Source: a virus
DNA length: 64,000 bases
Direction: 5' to 3' (one strand)
Virus record (IMG/VR): IMGVR_UViG_3300034684_000096
Span: 1-64,000 of that record
The position numbers and the translations under genes are program-made. The notes under the pieces were generated by a model. That model was not told where the DNA came from and searched no databases. It was given only the letters and a program-made list of their open reading frames with translations. Shown one piece after another: positions 16,706 through 25,663 of the stretch (its first letter is position 1; each line of letters opens with the position of its first letter).

Positions 16706-17659
16706 ATGAATGAATTAAGAATTGTAGAACCCAGTGTTGAACTGATTACCGAGCTACCTATGCTTGAACGTATTGAGAAAGCAGGTAGAATATGTTATAG
16801 GTCTGAGGAGAGAATTAAAGAAGGAAGTGCGTCAAAGTTTGTACGAATGATTGTGAATAAAGGACATTGGTCTGTATTAGGGCACTCACAACTGTATGTA
16901 GAAATTCCGTTTGAGGACTGGCTTTGTGTAGAGATTGAATTGCCGTTTAATCTTAAAGGACAATTTTATACTGTGTATTCAAAGACATCTGACGTAGTAT
17001 TAGTAGGTGCAGGAGTGGATGCATGGTTAGAGTTATTTACTACTGTGTATCATGATATGGGGTATTACTTTATACAAGAATTCCCAGATGTGTTCTTTAA
17101 ACTACTTGACCATGAATCATTTGGTGAAGCATATGGTAAAGAACAAGAAGATGCAGTAAAGCCAAACTTTTATACTAATAGTATTATTGAAATGAGCTTG
17201 AATGATGCTATGTGGATGTTGAAAGAGACTATGATACTTACATTGGACAGAGCGTCAGCTATGCAACTACGAACACACAGACTAGCTACTCATTCAGTAA
17301 TGAGTCAACGGTATATCAATTTTGAGAAATATGGTTTTCCTTATATCATTCCTGAAGAGGTAATGAATAAAGCAGGGGCATTACTTCAATGGTATGATTG
17401 TAAGTATGATGAAATAGAAAAGTACTCTCAGTGGATTAATTTAGGTTTTAAACCAGAGATTGCTCGTACATCATTAGGCTCAGATATTGAATCGACAATG
17501 GCAGTAACAGCAAGTCTATGGGAGTGGAAGCATATTTTTGAGATGCGACTAGACCCTCACGCTCAACCAGCTATTCAGAAGGTTATGAAAATGGCGTATG
17601 ATTTGTTGCTAGATAAATACTCTGGTACTGAATTAGAAAAGCTCTTGACAATTTCTTAA
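16706..17659 (+). CDS. thyX: flavin-dependent thymidylate synthase
   Basis: A 317-residue ThyX, longer than the usual 210-260. It makes dTMP from dUMP with FAD, NADPH and methylene-tetrahydrofolate. The signature is seen as QLRTHRLATHSVMSQRYINF, where THR-x7-S-x-RY corresponds to the canonical RHR-x7-S motif with the first Arg replaced by Thr. The N-terminal AGRICYRSEERI and KGHWSVLGHSQLYVEI are also typical (flavin-binding region). ATG 16706 is used because GGAGG lies eight bases before it; an in-frame ATG at 16691 overlaps that site. It supplies thymidine for phage DNA synthesis by the polymerase next door. Confidence 0.9.
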   Translation: MNELRIVEPSVELITELPMLERIEKAGRICYRSEERIKEGSASKFVRMIVNKGHWSVLGHSQLYVEIPFEDWLCVEIELPFNLKGQFYTVYSKTSDVVLVGAGVDAWLELFTTVYHDMGYYFIQEFPDVFFKLLDHESFGEAYGKEQEDAVKPNFYTNSIIEMSLNDAMWMLKETMILTLDRASAMQLRTHRLATHSVMSQRYINFEKYGFPYIIPEEVMNKAGALLQWYDCKYDEIEKYSQWINLGFKPEIARTSLGSDIESTMAVTASLWEWKHIFEMRLDPHAQPAIQKVMKMAYDLLLDKYSGTELEKLLTIS

Positions 17660-17673
17660 ATTTATGCTATTGT
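17645..17673 (+). promoter_or_regulatory. promoter for DNA polymerase
   Basis: TTGACA and TGCTATTGT, spacer 17 bp. It begins inside the last codons of thyX. Confidence 0.75.
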
Positions 17674-17692
17674 ATGTGACAAGGAGACACAC

Positions 17693-20473
17693 GTGACATT
17701 TACATTTGAAAAAGAACAGAAAGAAGTAGTTGACTTGTCACTACAGTTACAAGAGAACCCTTCAATAGCAAGTACTCCTATTTGTAATACTTGCCCTTTG
17801 GCTGACCATATGGATATGATGCCTGTACAAGGCGAGGGTAGAATGAGAATACTGGTTGTACTCTCTCATCCTACTAAAGGTGACTTTGACATGGGTGGCT
17901 ATATGGCTTCCCAACAATTTACCCACATGGCAAATTATCTTGATAAGTTTGGAGTAGATATCAATAGAGATTGTTGGATTACTTCAGCAGTTAGATGTAA
18001 AACCAAAGGGCAGGTTCCTGAGAAGAAAGTATTTGACTGTTGTAGACCTATGCTATATAGAACAGTACAACAAAAGAAACCTTTTGTAGTATTCATTGTT
18101 GGCAGAAATGCCATGTATGGTTGGAAAGGGCACCAATTCTCTATTCCACCAAGAGCACCGAACGGATACAATACCTATGGAAATGACTCTGATTATACCC
18201 GATGGGTGATGAATCAGATACCTGATGCTGAGTATGCTTTTGATTATAATGGATACCCTATTAGACCAGTGGTAATGCCATTGTTTAATCCTGCAGATGT
18301 TTCAAATGCCGAAAGAAGTAATATGAAGAGAAACCGTACTACTTCTGTGTTGCCTTCTAGACAAATGCGTATGATTGAAAATGGTATTAACTTAGCTGTG
18401 CAGATTAATAAAGACCCTATTGCTCATAGTAGAAACCAGCAGAGTCTTTATAGTAAGCATTCAAAAACTGTGGTTATTAAGTCTGAAGTAGAAGCTATTA
18501 AAGTATTGAAAGAACTTAATACTCGGAGAATGATTGCATTTGATTATGAAACGACAGGTATTAAACCATATAACAAAGCACATGCAATTAAGATGGTTGG
18601 TATTGCTGATGGAGAGTATTCTTATGCAATACCATTTTTCAATTCATCTGCGTTTCTTAACGCATATGAAGCATTAATGACTAATCCCTCAGTAAAGAAG
18701 ATTGCACATAACTTTAAATTTGAGTATGTGTGGACTAAGATTAAATTAGGGTTCGAAGTTACTCCTGTGTATTGGGATACTATGCTTGCTGCTCATATTA
18801 TTGATATGAGAGAAGGTGTTACAGGATTGAAAATGCAAGGGTATTTACAATTTGGGGATGCTGGTTATGAAAAGGTAACAAAGAAATTGCTTGGTCCAGT
18901 AGAAAAGCAGAAGAAGGGAAGGAAAAATACGAATGCGATAAACTGGCTTTCGTATCTCAATCCGTATAATCTGCACGAGAATGAAAAAACATGGGACTTG
19001 CTATTAAACTATGTAGCTGAAGATGCTTCATTAACCTTTGCTTTGTACCACAGACAGAAACAGTTGATGGCTAATCTAGATTTACCTCATTTGATGAAGG
19101 GAATGAAACTCTTTATGGAGAGTACAGTTACCTTAGCTGATATGGAGATGAATGGGTTTGTATTGGACATTGATGCACTTCATGCCAATAAGTTAGAAAT
19201 TAAGAAGCGTATGGATAGTCTTAAGCAAGAGATGTTTACTACTAAGGAGTATGGGGCTTGGATAGAGGCACATCCAGATAAAGACATTAATTTCAATAGT
19301 CCAAAGCAATTACAGGAATTCTTCTTTGAGTTGTTGAAATATAGGCCTACAAAGTTTACGAAGAGTGGATTGCCCTCTACCGATAAAGAAGCATTAACTG
19401 ATATTGGTTCTGAATTTGGTAATAAGTTGTTGGAGTATAACGTATTGGATAAGTTAGCCAATTCATTCCTTACTTCCTATGAGATGGAAATGAATGAAGA
19501 CGGGCATATACGTTCTATCTTCAATCTGAATAATGTTACTTCATATAGAACATCTGCTTCGAATATTAATGCCCAACAGGTGAGTCATCATTCTGTTGAG
19601 TCTAAATATGTGCTTAATTTACTGAAGCCACATTTTGGGCACAGGATGATGAACATGGACTTCAAATCACTGGAGGTTTATACTTCTGGTGCACATACTT
19701 GGATGGTGCATGATAAAGATAATAAATCACTTGAGGGGACATTAAAGAGGTATCTTGATGATTTAGCTACAGATATGCATAGAGATATTGCTTCTGAGAT
19801 ATTTATGGTAGCCCCAGAAGAGATAACTAAGGACCAACGAAATAGAGCAAAGAAGTTTACGTTTGGTACTACCTATGGTGCCGGAGTAAAGTCTCGTGCT
19901 CATAATCAGTGGAAAGATATGACTTCACAGGAGAAAGCACATCTTGCAGAAAATGGGATTAAGAACTATGATGATTTTGTCAATCATATTAAACAAATTG
20001 ATTATAATTTCTGGAATGTTCGTTTTAAGGAGTACGGTATTTGGAAACGTAGAATTTGGGAGTTCTATGTAAAATATGGGTACTTTGTAGGAATGACCGG
20101 ATTTTTATATACTGCTCCTGATTTGAATGAAAGAAATTGCTTGAACTTTGGTAGTCAGGGAGATAGTGCACATATCCTTTTGTCGATGGCAAATTTTGTG
20201 AATGCAGAATTAAAGAAGCATAAATTACAGTCTAGGCTAATCTGTCAAGTACATGATTCCTTAATGATTTCAGTTATCGATAGTGAAATTCCTTTTATAT
20301 TTAGTAAGGTATCAGAATTCTTGAAAAACTTATACAAAGTATATCCTTTTACTGAAGGTTTTAATTACATGATAGAATGTGAGTTATCTGATATTAACGG
20401 AAATTGGGGTGAAGTAAAAGAGGTAGCTAAGATTAATGGAGATGGAGTGATTTACCTTAACAAGGAGGAGTAA
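17693..20473 (+). CDS. family A DNA polymerase with N-terminal uracil-DNA-glycosylase-like domain
   Basis: A 926-residue replicative polymerase beginning with GTG after AAGGAG. Residues about 25-200 resemble family 4 UDG: C31-x2-C34 and C102-x13-C116 (likely iron-sulphur ligands) with ITSAVRCKTKG and VFIVGRNAMYGW. A 3'-5' exonuclease follows from about residue 280 (AFDYETTGIKPYN; AHNFKFEYVW; YVAEDASLTFALY). The polymerase domain has motif A around residue 656 (MDFKSLEVYTSG), motif B around 716 (RNRAKKFTFGTTYGAG) and motif C at about 851 (CQVHDSLMISV, with Ser in place of the usual Glu). The same domain order is known from SPO1-type phage polymerases. Confidence 0.92.
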   Translation: MTFTFEKEQKEVVDLSLQLQENPSIASTPICNTCPLADHMDMMPVQGEGRMRILVVLSHPTKGDFDMGGYMASQQFTHMANYLDKFGVDINRDCWITSAVRCKTKGQVPEKKVFDCCRPMLYRTVQQKKPFVVFIVGRNAMYGWKGHQFSIPPRAPNGYNTYGNDSDYTRWVMNQIPDAEYAFDYNGYPIRPVVMPLFNPADVSNAERSNMKRNRTTSVLPSRQMRMIENGINLAVQINKDPIAHSRNQQSLYSKHSKTVVIKSEVEAIKVLKELNTRRMIAFDYETTGIKPYNKAHAIKMVGIADGEYSYAIPFFNSSAFLNAYEALMTNPSVKKIAHNFKFEYVWTKIKLGFEVTPVYWDTMLAAHIIDMREGVTGLKMQGYLQFGDAGYEKVTKKLLGPVEKQKKGRKNTNAINWLSYLNPYNLHENEKTWDLLLNYVAEDASLTFALYHRQKQLMANLDLPHLMKGMKLFMESTVTLADMEMNGFVLDIDALHANKLEIKKRMDSLKQEMFTTKEYGAWIEAHPDKDINFNSPKQLQEFFFELLKYRPTKFTKSGLPSTDKEALTDIGSEFGNKLLEYNVLDKLANSFLTSYEMEMNEDGHIRSIFNLNNVTSYRTSASNINAQQVSHHSVESKYVLNLLKPHFGHRMMNMDFKSLEVYTSGAHTWMVHDKDNKSLEGTLKRYLDDLATDMHRDIASEIFMVAPEEITKDQRNRAKKFTFGTTYGAGVKSRAHNQWKDMTSQEKAHLAENGIKNYDDFVNHIKQIDYNFWNVRFKEYGIWKRRIWEFYVKYGYFVGMTGFLYTAPDLNERNCLNFGSQGDSAHILLSMANFVNAELKKHKLQSRLICQVHDSLMISVIDSEIPFIFSKVSEFLKNLYKVYPFTEGFNYMIECELSDINGNWGEVKEVAKINGDGVIYLNKEE

Positions 20474-20701
20474 ATGCCAACAGTAGATAATGGCTACACA
20501 GTATACGAATATAAGGGATACAAAATTTATCTTATACGAGATAATGATTATACTTCATACACAGTGTTTCGTATATGTGATGGGTATGAAGTAGATTCCG
20601 GGTATCTTTATGTATCAATGCCAAAGACATTAAAAGATATTAAAACATCTATTGATGATTTTGATTATGATTGTATAAGTGAAGATGATGATTATGAATA
20701 G
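20474..20701 (+). CDS. small Tyr/Asp-rich hypothetical protein
   Basis: A 75-residue protein directly after the polymerase stop, with AAGGAGGAG inside the polymerase end as binding site. Beta-rich N-terminus (YKGYKIYLIRDNDYTSYTVFR) and acidic tail. Not recognised. Confidence 0.6.
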   Translation: MPTVDNGYTVYEYKGYKIYLIRDNDYTSYTVFRICDGYEVDSGYLYVSMPKTLKDIKTSIDDFDYDCISEDDDYE

Positions 20702-20705
20702 GGGC

Positions 20706-20734
20706 TTGACAAAAGATTAAAAATATGATAGTAT
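20706..20734 (+). promoter_or_regulatory. promoter
   Basis: TTGACA and TGATAGTAT, spacer 17 bp, before the 20754 gene. Confidence 0.8.
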
Positions 20735-20753
20735 TAATCATGGAGGATTAAGA

Positions 20754-21014
20754 ATGGTAAAAGCGTTTGGTTTAGTGTATTTGACTGAAGAAGAGATGGA
20801 AAATGAGAAGTTGAGGAAGAAATATCCTGATGCGTTGTTAGCCCGTCCGTATACTATGTTGTATGGCACAGGAAAATTTACTCATGAGGTAACCTTTACT
20901 TCTTCTGGGTATAATCGTAAGGAAAGGCGTGCTTTGGCTAATAAGAGAAAGTATAATACCCGTGGATTTCCTTCTGGATATAATGCAAATACGGTACATA
21001 AGTATTGGGAGTAA
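20754..21014 (+). CDS. hypothetical protein
   Basis: An 86-residue basic protein with GGAGG before the ATG and its own promoter. The C-terminal half (GYNRKERRALANKRKYNTRGFPSG) is Arg/Lys-rich and may bind nucleic acid. Not recognised. It overlaps the start of the HNH gene. Confidence 0.6.
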   Translation: MVKAFGLVYLTEEEMENEKLRKKYPDALLARPYTMLYGTGKFTHEVTFTSSGYNRKERRALANKRKYNTRGFPSGYNANTVHKYWE

Positions 21015-21403
21015 GGCATCAATCCAAAGCCAATAGGCGTAGAAGAAAGAATAAATGCGCTCTATGTGGTAGAGGCAGAAATGATGGAGTAACTTTAACT
21101 ACTCATCATGTCTTTCACGGCAAGAAATTTAAAGGAGTGTCAGACAAAAACGGGTTTGTTTTGACACTATGCTGGGATTGTCATAAGAAACTTCATTCCT
21201 CTCGTGTCATAGATAAGAAAGTACAACAAATGATGCAGTATGAGTATGAAAAGACTCATACACGAGAAGAATTTATTGAGTTGATGAGTAAGAGTTGGCT
21301 TACTGAAGAAGATGAAAGAAGGATTGAAGAGGACAGAAGATTGGCAATGGCGGTTTCTGTTGCAATTAAAGAAATAGCCCTTGACAAAAGTAGAAAAGTA
21401 TGA
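21005..21403 (+). CDS. HNH endonuclease-like protein
   Basis: A 132-residue protein. The N-terminus is very basic (KANRRRRKNK). The core C-ALC-G ... TLTTHHVFHGKKFKG ... LCWDCHKKLHSS carries two C-x2-C zinc pairs, the HH pair and the C-terminal H-x3-H that define HNH nucleases. The start appears to be TTG at 21005 inside the preceding gene, with no good binding site, so translational coupling is likely. Such proteins can be free-standing homing nucleases or act in packaging or recombination. It lies in the recombination block rather than next to terminase. Confidence 0.75.
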   Translation: MGVRHQSKANRRRRKNKCALCGRGRNDGVTLTTHHVFHGKKFKGVSDKNGFVLTLCWDCHKKLHSSRVIDKKVQQMMQYEYEKTHTREEFIELMSKSWLTEEDERRIEEDRRLAMAVSVAIKEIALDKSRKV

Positions 21404-21409
21404 TACTAT
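21381..21409 (+). promoter_or_regulatory. promoter for the SSB-RecA genes
   Basis: TTGACA and TGATACTAT, spacer 17 bp, overlapping the end of the HNH gene. Confidence 0.8.
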
Positions 21410-21435
21410 ATAGAAAGTATAGGACGGAGGAATAA

Positions 21436-21885
21436 ATGGAAATGGAACTATTGTCCTTAGAGACAATTAAAACAGTATTCTCACAAATAAATTTTAACAA
21501 AGAAGATGGTGTTGTTGTACGTTCTAATTTTAACTTAGAAGTAGATAGACAAGGCGGTCTAACTGTTGAATATGGGTATATCTGGGCACAGGCTGGAAAG
21601 ATGAAACTGAAAGCTGAGCGTCAGGTGAAAATGGTTCGGGCACAGGTAGAGTTAGAATATCGCTCTGGTGAACGAGGTAATCCAAATGAGAAGAAGACAG
21701 AAGCATCTATTAAAGCATTGGTAGAGACTGATGCAGATGTAGCTATGGCAGAGAAGATTCTTATTGAAGCCACTTACTGGTATAACATTGCCACGAATTA
21801 TGATAAGGCAATTAGTCAGAGAATGGATTTGATTAGAATTATTAGTAAAGATATGAATAAAGACACTACACAGTATAGCAATTAA
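21436..21885 (+). CDS. hypothetical helical protein, possible recombination mediator
   Basis: A 149-residue protein with GGACGGAGG before ATG. The segment KKTEASIKALVETDADVAMAEKIL followed by a helical region with DKAISQRMDLIRI resembles the 'KTEAxIKAxVExDxxVxxA' helical proteins encoded beside SSB and recombinase genes in many phages, which have been compared with the recombination mediator UvsY. Position immediately before SSB and the RecA-like gene supports a mediator or annealing role, but the assignment is inference. Confidence 0.5.
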   Translation: MEMELLSLETIKTVFSQINFNKEDGVVVRSNFNLEVDRQGGLTVEYGYIWAQAGKMKLKAERQVKMVRAQVELEYRSGERGNPNEKKTEASIKALVETDADVAMAEKILIEATYWYNIATNYDKAISQRMDLIRIISKDMNKDTTQYSN

Positions 21886-21936
21886 TCTACGTTGTAGATT
21901 GCGCAAAATTAGTAGTAACGTAATAGGAGAAACAAA

Positions 21937-23049
21937 ATGCAAACAATTCAGCAGTATTATTCAGAGAGCTATGAAGGAAGTTCAAGCTTGGGTAAGGGAG
22001 ATAAGGAATTCTCTCTTAAGTTTCCGGAAGATGTATCGGTATTCAAACTGAAACCCGATGTAACAAATGTGATTGATATTATCCCATTTAAGATTGTAGG
22101 GGACAAGCATCCACTTGTACACGCAAGAAAGATTCAGGGTGATGGTTCTGAATATGACGATATCTTCATGTACTATGAACACAGTTATATGAATGATAAT
22201 GGAGATAGTGTACTCTGTCCTAACAAGATGTACGGTGAACCATGTCCTATTTGCGAAGAGAGAAAGAGGATTGCAGAAATTTCACCAGATGGTTGGAAGG
22301 ATGAGCGAGTGAAGGCATTGAAGCCTAAAGCTAAGGTAGCTATGAATGTCATTGATTGGAAGGAACGTTCCAAAGGTATTCAGATTTGGACTGGTTCTGC
22401 TTTCAGGGATAGAAATGGTTTGCTTGACGGTTCTAAGTTGAATCGTGATGACCAGTTTGATACAAATGTTCAACTTGCAAAAGAAGGAGATACATTTAAG
22501 ATTGCGGTTAGGGATTGGAGAACAAAGCAGGTTATTGAAACTGAGCATATTTACTTCCAGTCACCTACCAATGGTTTCGGTGTAGCAATTCCTGCTAAGA
22601 GTGATACATTTGACGGGCATGAGTTTGTAAAGCCTGTATCGTTTAGCCTTAAGCCTCGTGAACAGCAGTACAAGAGAGATATCGTTGACAAGGCATACAA
22701 TATTCCAGAATTCTTGAATATTAAGACCTATGATGAAATTGCTTCCCTGTTCTTCGATGTTGATAAGCCAGATATGGACGACGATGGTGATTACTCCCCA
22801 AGTGCTCCAGCATTGGATGTAATGCCAACGAAGCCACAGGAAACTGTTACCGAAGAAGCTCCGATTAAGCCAGTGAGCGCAGTTGCTGAACCAGCAGAAG
22901 CTCCAGAGCTGAGTGGGAAACTTTGTTCTTACGGTAAGAAGTTTGGTCTTGATTATGAGAAGTGCTCTGAGTGTGATGACTGCTTGGAAAACAATGTGGC
23001 TCAATATTCAAAGTGTGCTAAAGCAAGTCAAGCATTGGCAAAGCTGTAA
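21937..23049 (+). CDS. gp32-like single-stranded DNA-binding protein
   Basis: A 370-residue protein organised like T4 gp32. The N-terminal 100 residues include VFKLKPDVTNVIDIIPFKI and MYYEHSYMN, then a zinc motif LCPNKMYGEPCPICEERKR (C-x8-C-x2-C type) inside the OB fold, then KAKVAMNVIDWKE and IQIWTGSAF. The C-terminus is acidic and Pro/Ala-rich (DVDKPDMDDDGD) as expected for protein recruitment, and ends in an unusual extra Cys cluster (LCSYGKKFGLDYEKCSECDDC). It coats single-stranded DNA at forks and with the recombinase encoded next. Confidence 0.82.
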   Translation: MQTIQQYYSESYEGSSSLGKGDKEFSLKFPEDVSVFKLKPDVTNVIDIIPFKIVGDKHPLVHARKIQGDGSEYDDIFMYYEHSYMNDNGDSVLCPNKMYGEPCPICEERKRIAEISPDGWKDERVKALKPKAKVAMNVIDWKERSKGIQIWTGSAFRDRNGLLDGSKLNRDDQFDTNVQLAKEGDTFKIAVRDWRTKQVIETEHIYFQSPTNGFGVAIPAKSDTFDGHEFVKPVSFSLKPREQQYKRDIVDKAYNIPEFLNIKTYDEIASLFFDVDKPDMDDDGDYSPSAPALDVMPTKPQETVTEEAPIKPVSAVAEPAEAPELSGKLCSYGKKFGLDYEKCSECDDCLENNVAQYSKCAKASQALAKL

Positions 23050-23065
23050 GGCTAAGGAGTAGTGT

Positions 23066-24154
23066 GTGGAAGATAAAGACGTTAAAATTTTAAAAGAGTT
23101 TTATGAAATCGACCCTGACGCCCCGTATTATCCTACGGGCGTCACACTTCTCGACGAAGTGGCTGGTGGAGGTCTCGGAATGGGACTTCCCGGCGGTAAA
23201 TTCATAAATGTAGCAGGCGCGGAAGGTGGCGGCAAAACTTTTCTGGCTTGGCATATCATTGCAGCAAATGTATATTACTGGAAAAAGCGTGGAGTTAATT
23301 TCAAATGGATGTATGATGATGCAGAGCATGGCTCTACTCTAGATGTATATTCGTTGTATGGCATTGAAGATTATGAGGACCATATTGTTTCTTCTTCAAC
23401 GGTAGAAGAGTATCATTTGAATATGAATAAATTCTTAGATACGATTGAGGAAGGGGAGAGAGGTATTTATATCCTAGATTCTTTTGACCCACTGAAGACA
23501 GAGAATGATGTTAGTGAGGTTAATAAAGACTTGGATAAGATGGCTGATGGTAAGTTTGAGAAACGTGGCTCATATGATATGGCGAAACAAAAGTACATGT
23601 CGTCTCGATTCTTTCCTCAAATTACTACAAAGCTAGCTAACAAGCACGCTATTGGTATTGTGATATCACAGGTGAGATATAATGTCAGTGGCATGGGAGC
23701 GCAGTTTACTATCAGTGGTGGAAAAGCATTAGACCATGGATACAATACTCGCTTGATGCTTACGAAACAGAGACCTATCCAAATTACCTCTGAAGGGGAA
23801 ACACTAGATATTGGTGCCGGAGTAAAGATTAAATTGTTGAAGAATAAATGTCCTAGACCAAACAGAGAGTGCCAACTTGACATCTTCTTCACCAAAGGTG
23901 TTGATGATGTAGGAGCTTGTGTTGATTATCTCTATCAGTTGAAAACCACTACAGGTCAGGTTTCTAAGCGAGCAAGTATTGAGTGGGATGACCAAACATT
24001 CAAAACAAGAGAATCTTTTATTAAGTATATTTATGAAAATAAGTTAGTGAAAGAATTGAGGAAAAGGACTATTGAACGCTGGGAAAGGTTAGAAGAAGTA
24101 GCAAAAGAAAAAGCATCTTCTAGTATACCAGAACAGCAATTTGATTGGGATTAA
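23066..24154 (+). CDS. RecA/UvsX-like recombinase
   Basis: A 362-residue RecA-fold ATPase starting with GTG after AAGGAG. The core begins with PTGVTLLDEVAGGGLGMGLPGG and Walker A GAEGGGKT (K57). Walker B is GIYILDSFDPL, and VISQVRYNVSGMG ... GGKALDHGYNTRLMLTK corresponds to the RecA L2 and final strands. It would form filaments on SSB-coated DNA for strand exchange. Sequence is distant from bacterial RecA and closer in texture to phage UvsX-like proteins. Confidence 0.85.
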   Translation: MEDKDVKILKEFYEIDPDAPYYPTGVTLLDEVAGGGLGMGLPGGKFINVAGAEGGGKTFLAWHIIAANVYYWKKRGVNFKWMYDDAEHGSTLDVYSLYGIEDYEDHIVSSSTVEEYHLNMNKFLDTIEEGERGIYILDSFDPLKTENDVSEVNKDLDKMADGKFEKRGSYDMAKQKYMSSRFFPQITTKLANKHAIGIVISQVRYNVSGMGAQFTISGGKALDHGYNTRLMLTKQRPIQITSEGETLDIGAGVKIKLLKNKCPRPNRECQLDIFFTKGVDDVGACVDYLYQLKTTTGQVSKRASIEWDDQTFKTRESFIKYIYENKLVKELRKRTIERWERLEEVAKEKASSSIPEQQFDWD

Positions 24155-24165
24155 AGGAGTAAATT

Positions 24166-24357
24166 ATGACATTGATGGCAAAAACAAAAACAACTGATGC
24201 GGTATTTACTGATGTCCGCTATTATGTCATAACTTCTCGTCCAGATGGAACCGTTGGGGCTAACATTAGCTTCAACGGTAGTCCACCCGGAACATCTGAA
24301 TTCCATCTTGAGTTAGATGATATGAAGGATTTGAGTGTAAGAAGTTATGATAAGTAG
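24166..24357 (+). CDS. small hypothetical protein
   Basis: A 63-residue protein with AAAGGAG upstream and a beta-strand centre (TDVRYYVITSRPDGTVGANISF). It overlaps the next gene. Not recognised. Confidence 0.6.
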   Translation: MTLMAKTKTTDAVFTDVRYYVITSRPDGTVGANISFNGSPPGTSEFHLELDDMKDLSVRSYDK

Positions 24358-24856
24358 GGATAAAGAGAAAGAGATTAGAGATTTATTTCAGCAAGTGGTA
24401 GAAGGTAAGCCAATAAGCAAGAAAGATGCTCAACGAATTCTCAATTACATGAATAAGAAGTTAAAACCCATTAAACCTAGAAGCGCTAAGAATAAAGGTG
24501 CGAGATTACAGAAGATTACTTGTGAGATGATTAGTAAATATACACATATTCCTTGGGGGAGTGGTGATGACTTTCTTATTCGTTCACGAGAGATGGGTCT
24601 TAATGGTGTGGATGTGGTATTGAGGGGGGAAGCAAGAAAAGCTTTTCCCTTCAGTATTGAATGTAAGAATACTGAGTCTTTCTCATTGGTTGCAACAATT
24701 AAACAAGCATCAGAGAATACAAAAGAAGGAGATGATTGGCTAATTGTGCATAATAGTTCTAAATTAGAAAAACCAATAGTTATATTGGATATGGAAGCAT
24801 TTTTCAAAGCATATTTTAAGGAGAACAGAAATGAATTGGAACAAGGCATTAGATAA
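24347..24856 (+). CDS. PD-(D/E)XK nuclease, possible Holliday junction resolvase
   Basis: A 169-residue protein. After a helical start, KNKGARLQKITCEMI and GVDVVLRGEARKAFPFSIECKNTE provide Glu/Gln, Asp (GVDVV) and E-C-K residues of a PD-(D/E)XK active site, followed by a Gln-containing helix (IKQASENTKEGDDWLIVHN). The order resembles phage and archaeal junction resolvases and recombination nucleases. It lies between the recombinase and Mre11/Rad50 genes. Confidence 0.65.
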   Translation: MISRDKEKEIRDLFQQVVEGKPISKKDAQRILNYMNKKLKPIKPRSAKNKGARLQKITCEMISKYTHIPWGSGDDFLIRSREMGLNGVDVVLRGEARKAFPFSIECKNTESFSLVATIKQASENTKEGDDWLIVHNSSKLEKPIVILDMEAFFKAYFKENRNELEQGIR

Positions 24857-25199
24857 AGCATTAACTGAATTCATGTCCACAATGATTTTTACTCAAGTAG
24901 ATTACAAAGTAAGCTGTGAAGTATGTGAAGAAAATGATAAATTTGCGTATGTAGTAATTCATGATAAGGACAGTAGTGCAAAAACTAAATTTTATGATGC
25001 CTCCTCCTTAGAAGATGTGCTTGTGTTTATACTAGGTGTTGTAGCTAAATATAAAGAAACTCATGTAGTAGATAATGATATGCTCATGAGTATTTGGATT
25101 TGGCAAGTAATTGCTAAAGAAACCCAAGATATGGATGTTTATACAGTAGCGTCCTTTGCTGAAAGTCTTATAGATACTGTAATGGATGGAGTAATGTAA
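24831..25199 (+). CDS. hypothetical protein
   Basis: A 122-residue protein overlapping the nuclease gene. The phrase KTKFYDASSLEDVLVFILGVV is echoed in the next protein (FTKFYRRKVLESALLILLGMF), which suggests the two are distant duplicates. Function unknown. Confidence 0.6.
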   Translation: MNWNKALDKALTEFMSTMIFTQVDYKVSCEVCEENDKFAYVVIHDKDSSAKTKFYDASSLEDVLVFILGVVAKYKETHVVDNDMLMSIWIWQVIAKETQDMDVYTVASFAESLIDTVMDGVM

Positions 25200-25663
25200 T
25201 GGATAATAGAAAGATACAGGATAAAGAATTAATGGAAGGATACTCCGTATTGACAAATAATCTCTTTCCTATTAAATCAAAATATGTGTTCCAGTTAGAA
25301 ACACTAACTGAGAAGGATACCATGTATGATAATGATTTATATGCAAGGATTAGTGTATTTTATAAAAATGGTGAACATTATGGGTTTACTAAGTTTTATC
25401 GGAGAAAAGTTCTAGAATCTGCATTGTTAATCCTTCTTGGAATGTTTTCACCGGATAAAGATGAAAAACTGACTGATGCACAAAAAGTAACAGAAGAAGC
25501 TTTAATGGAATGGTTAGCCAACTGTTCATTAAGTTTTAAGCAACGAAGAATGTTTGGAGAAGGACGGGCATTATTTACTGATGAAGGTACACCTTACGTT
25601 TTAGCTTTTATTGATGCAATGGCAGAAAGTGTACAGAACGTTATGGGGGATGAATATGCTTGA
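25199..25663 (+). CDS. hypothetical protein, likely paralogue of its upstream neighbour
   Basis: A 154-residue protein whose ATG overlaps the upstream stop. It has the same order of a beta-rich first half, a KFY-centred turn, then a hydrophobic helix as the 24831 product. The end overlaps the Rad50-like gene. Function unknown. Confidence 0.6.
   Translation: MDNRKIQDKELMEGYSVLTNNLFPIKSKYVFQLETLTEKDTMYDNDLYARISVFYKNGEHYGFTKFYRRKVLESALLILLGMFSPDKDEKLTDAQKVTEEALMEWLANCSLSFKQRRMFGEGRALFTDEGTPYVLAFIDAMAESVQNVMGDEYA

Noticed and set aside
22561-23004. 147-codon minus-strand frame opposite the SSB gene
   Set aside because: Shadow of a well-supported gene; no binding site and no recognisable protein texture.
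25246-25280. Internal promoter in the 25199 gene
   Set aside because: TTGACA is present but the box at 17 bp (TAAATC) lacks the TGn element and matches poorly.
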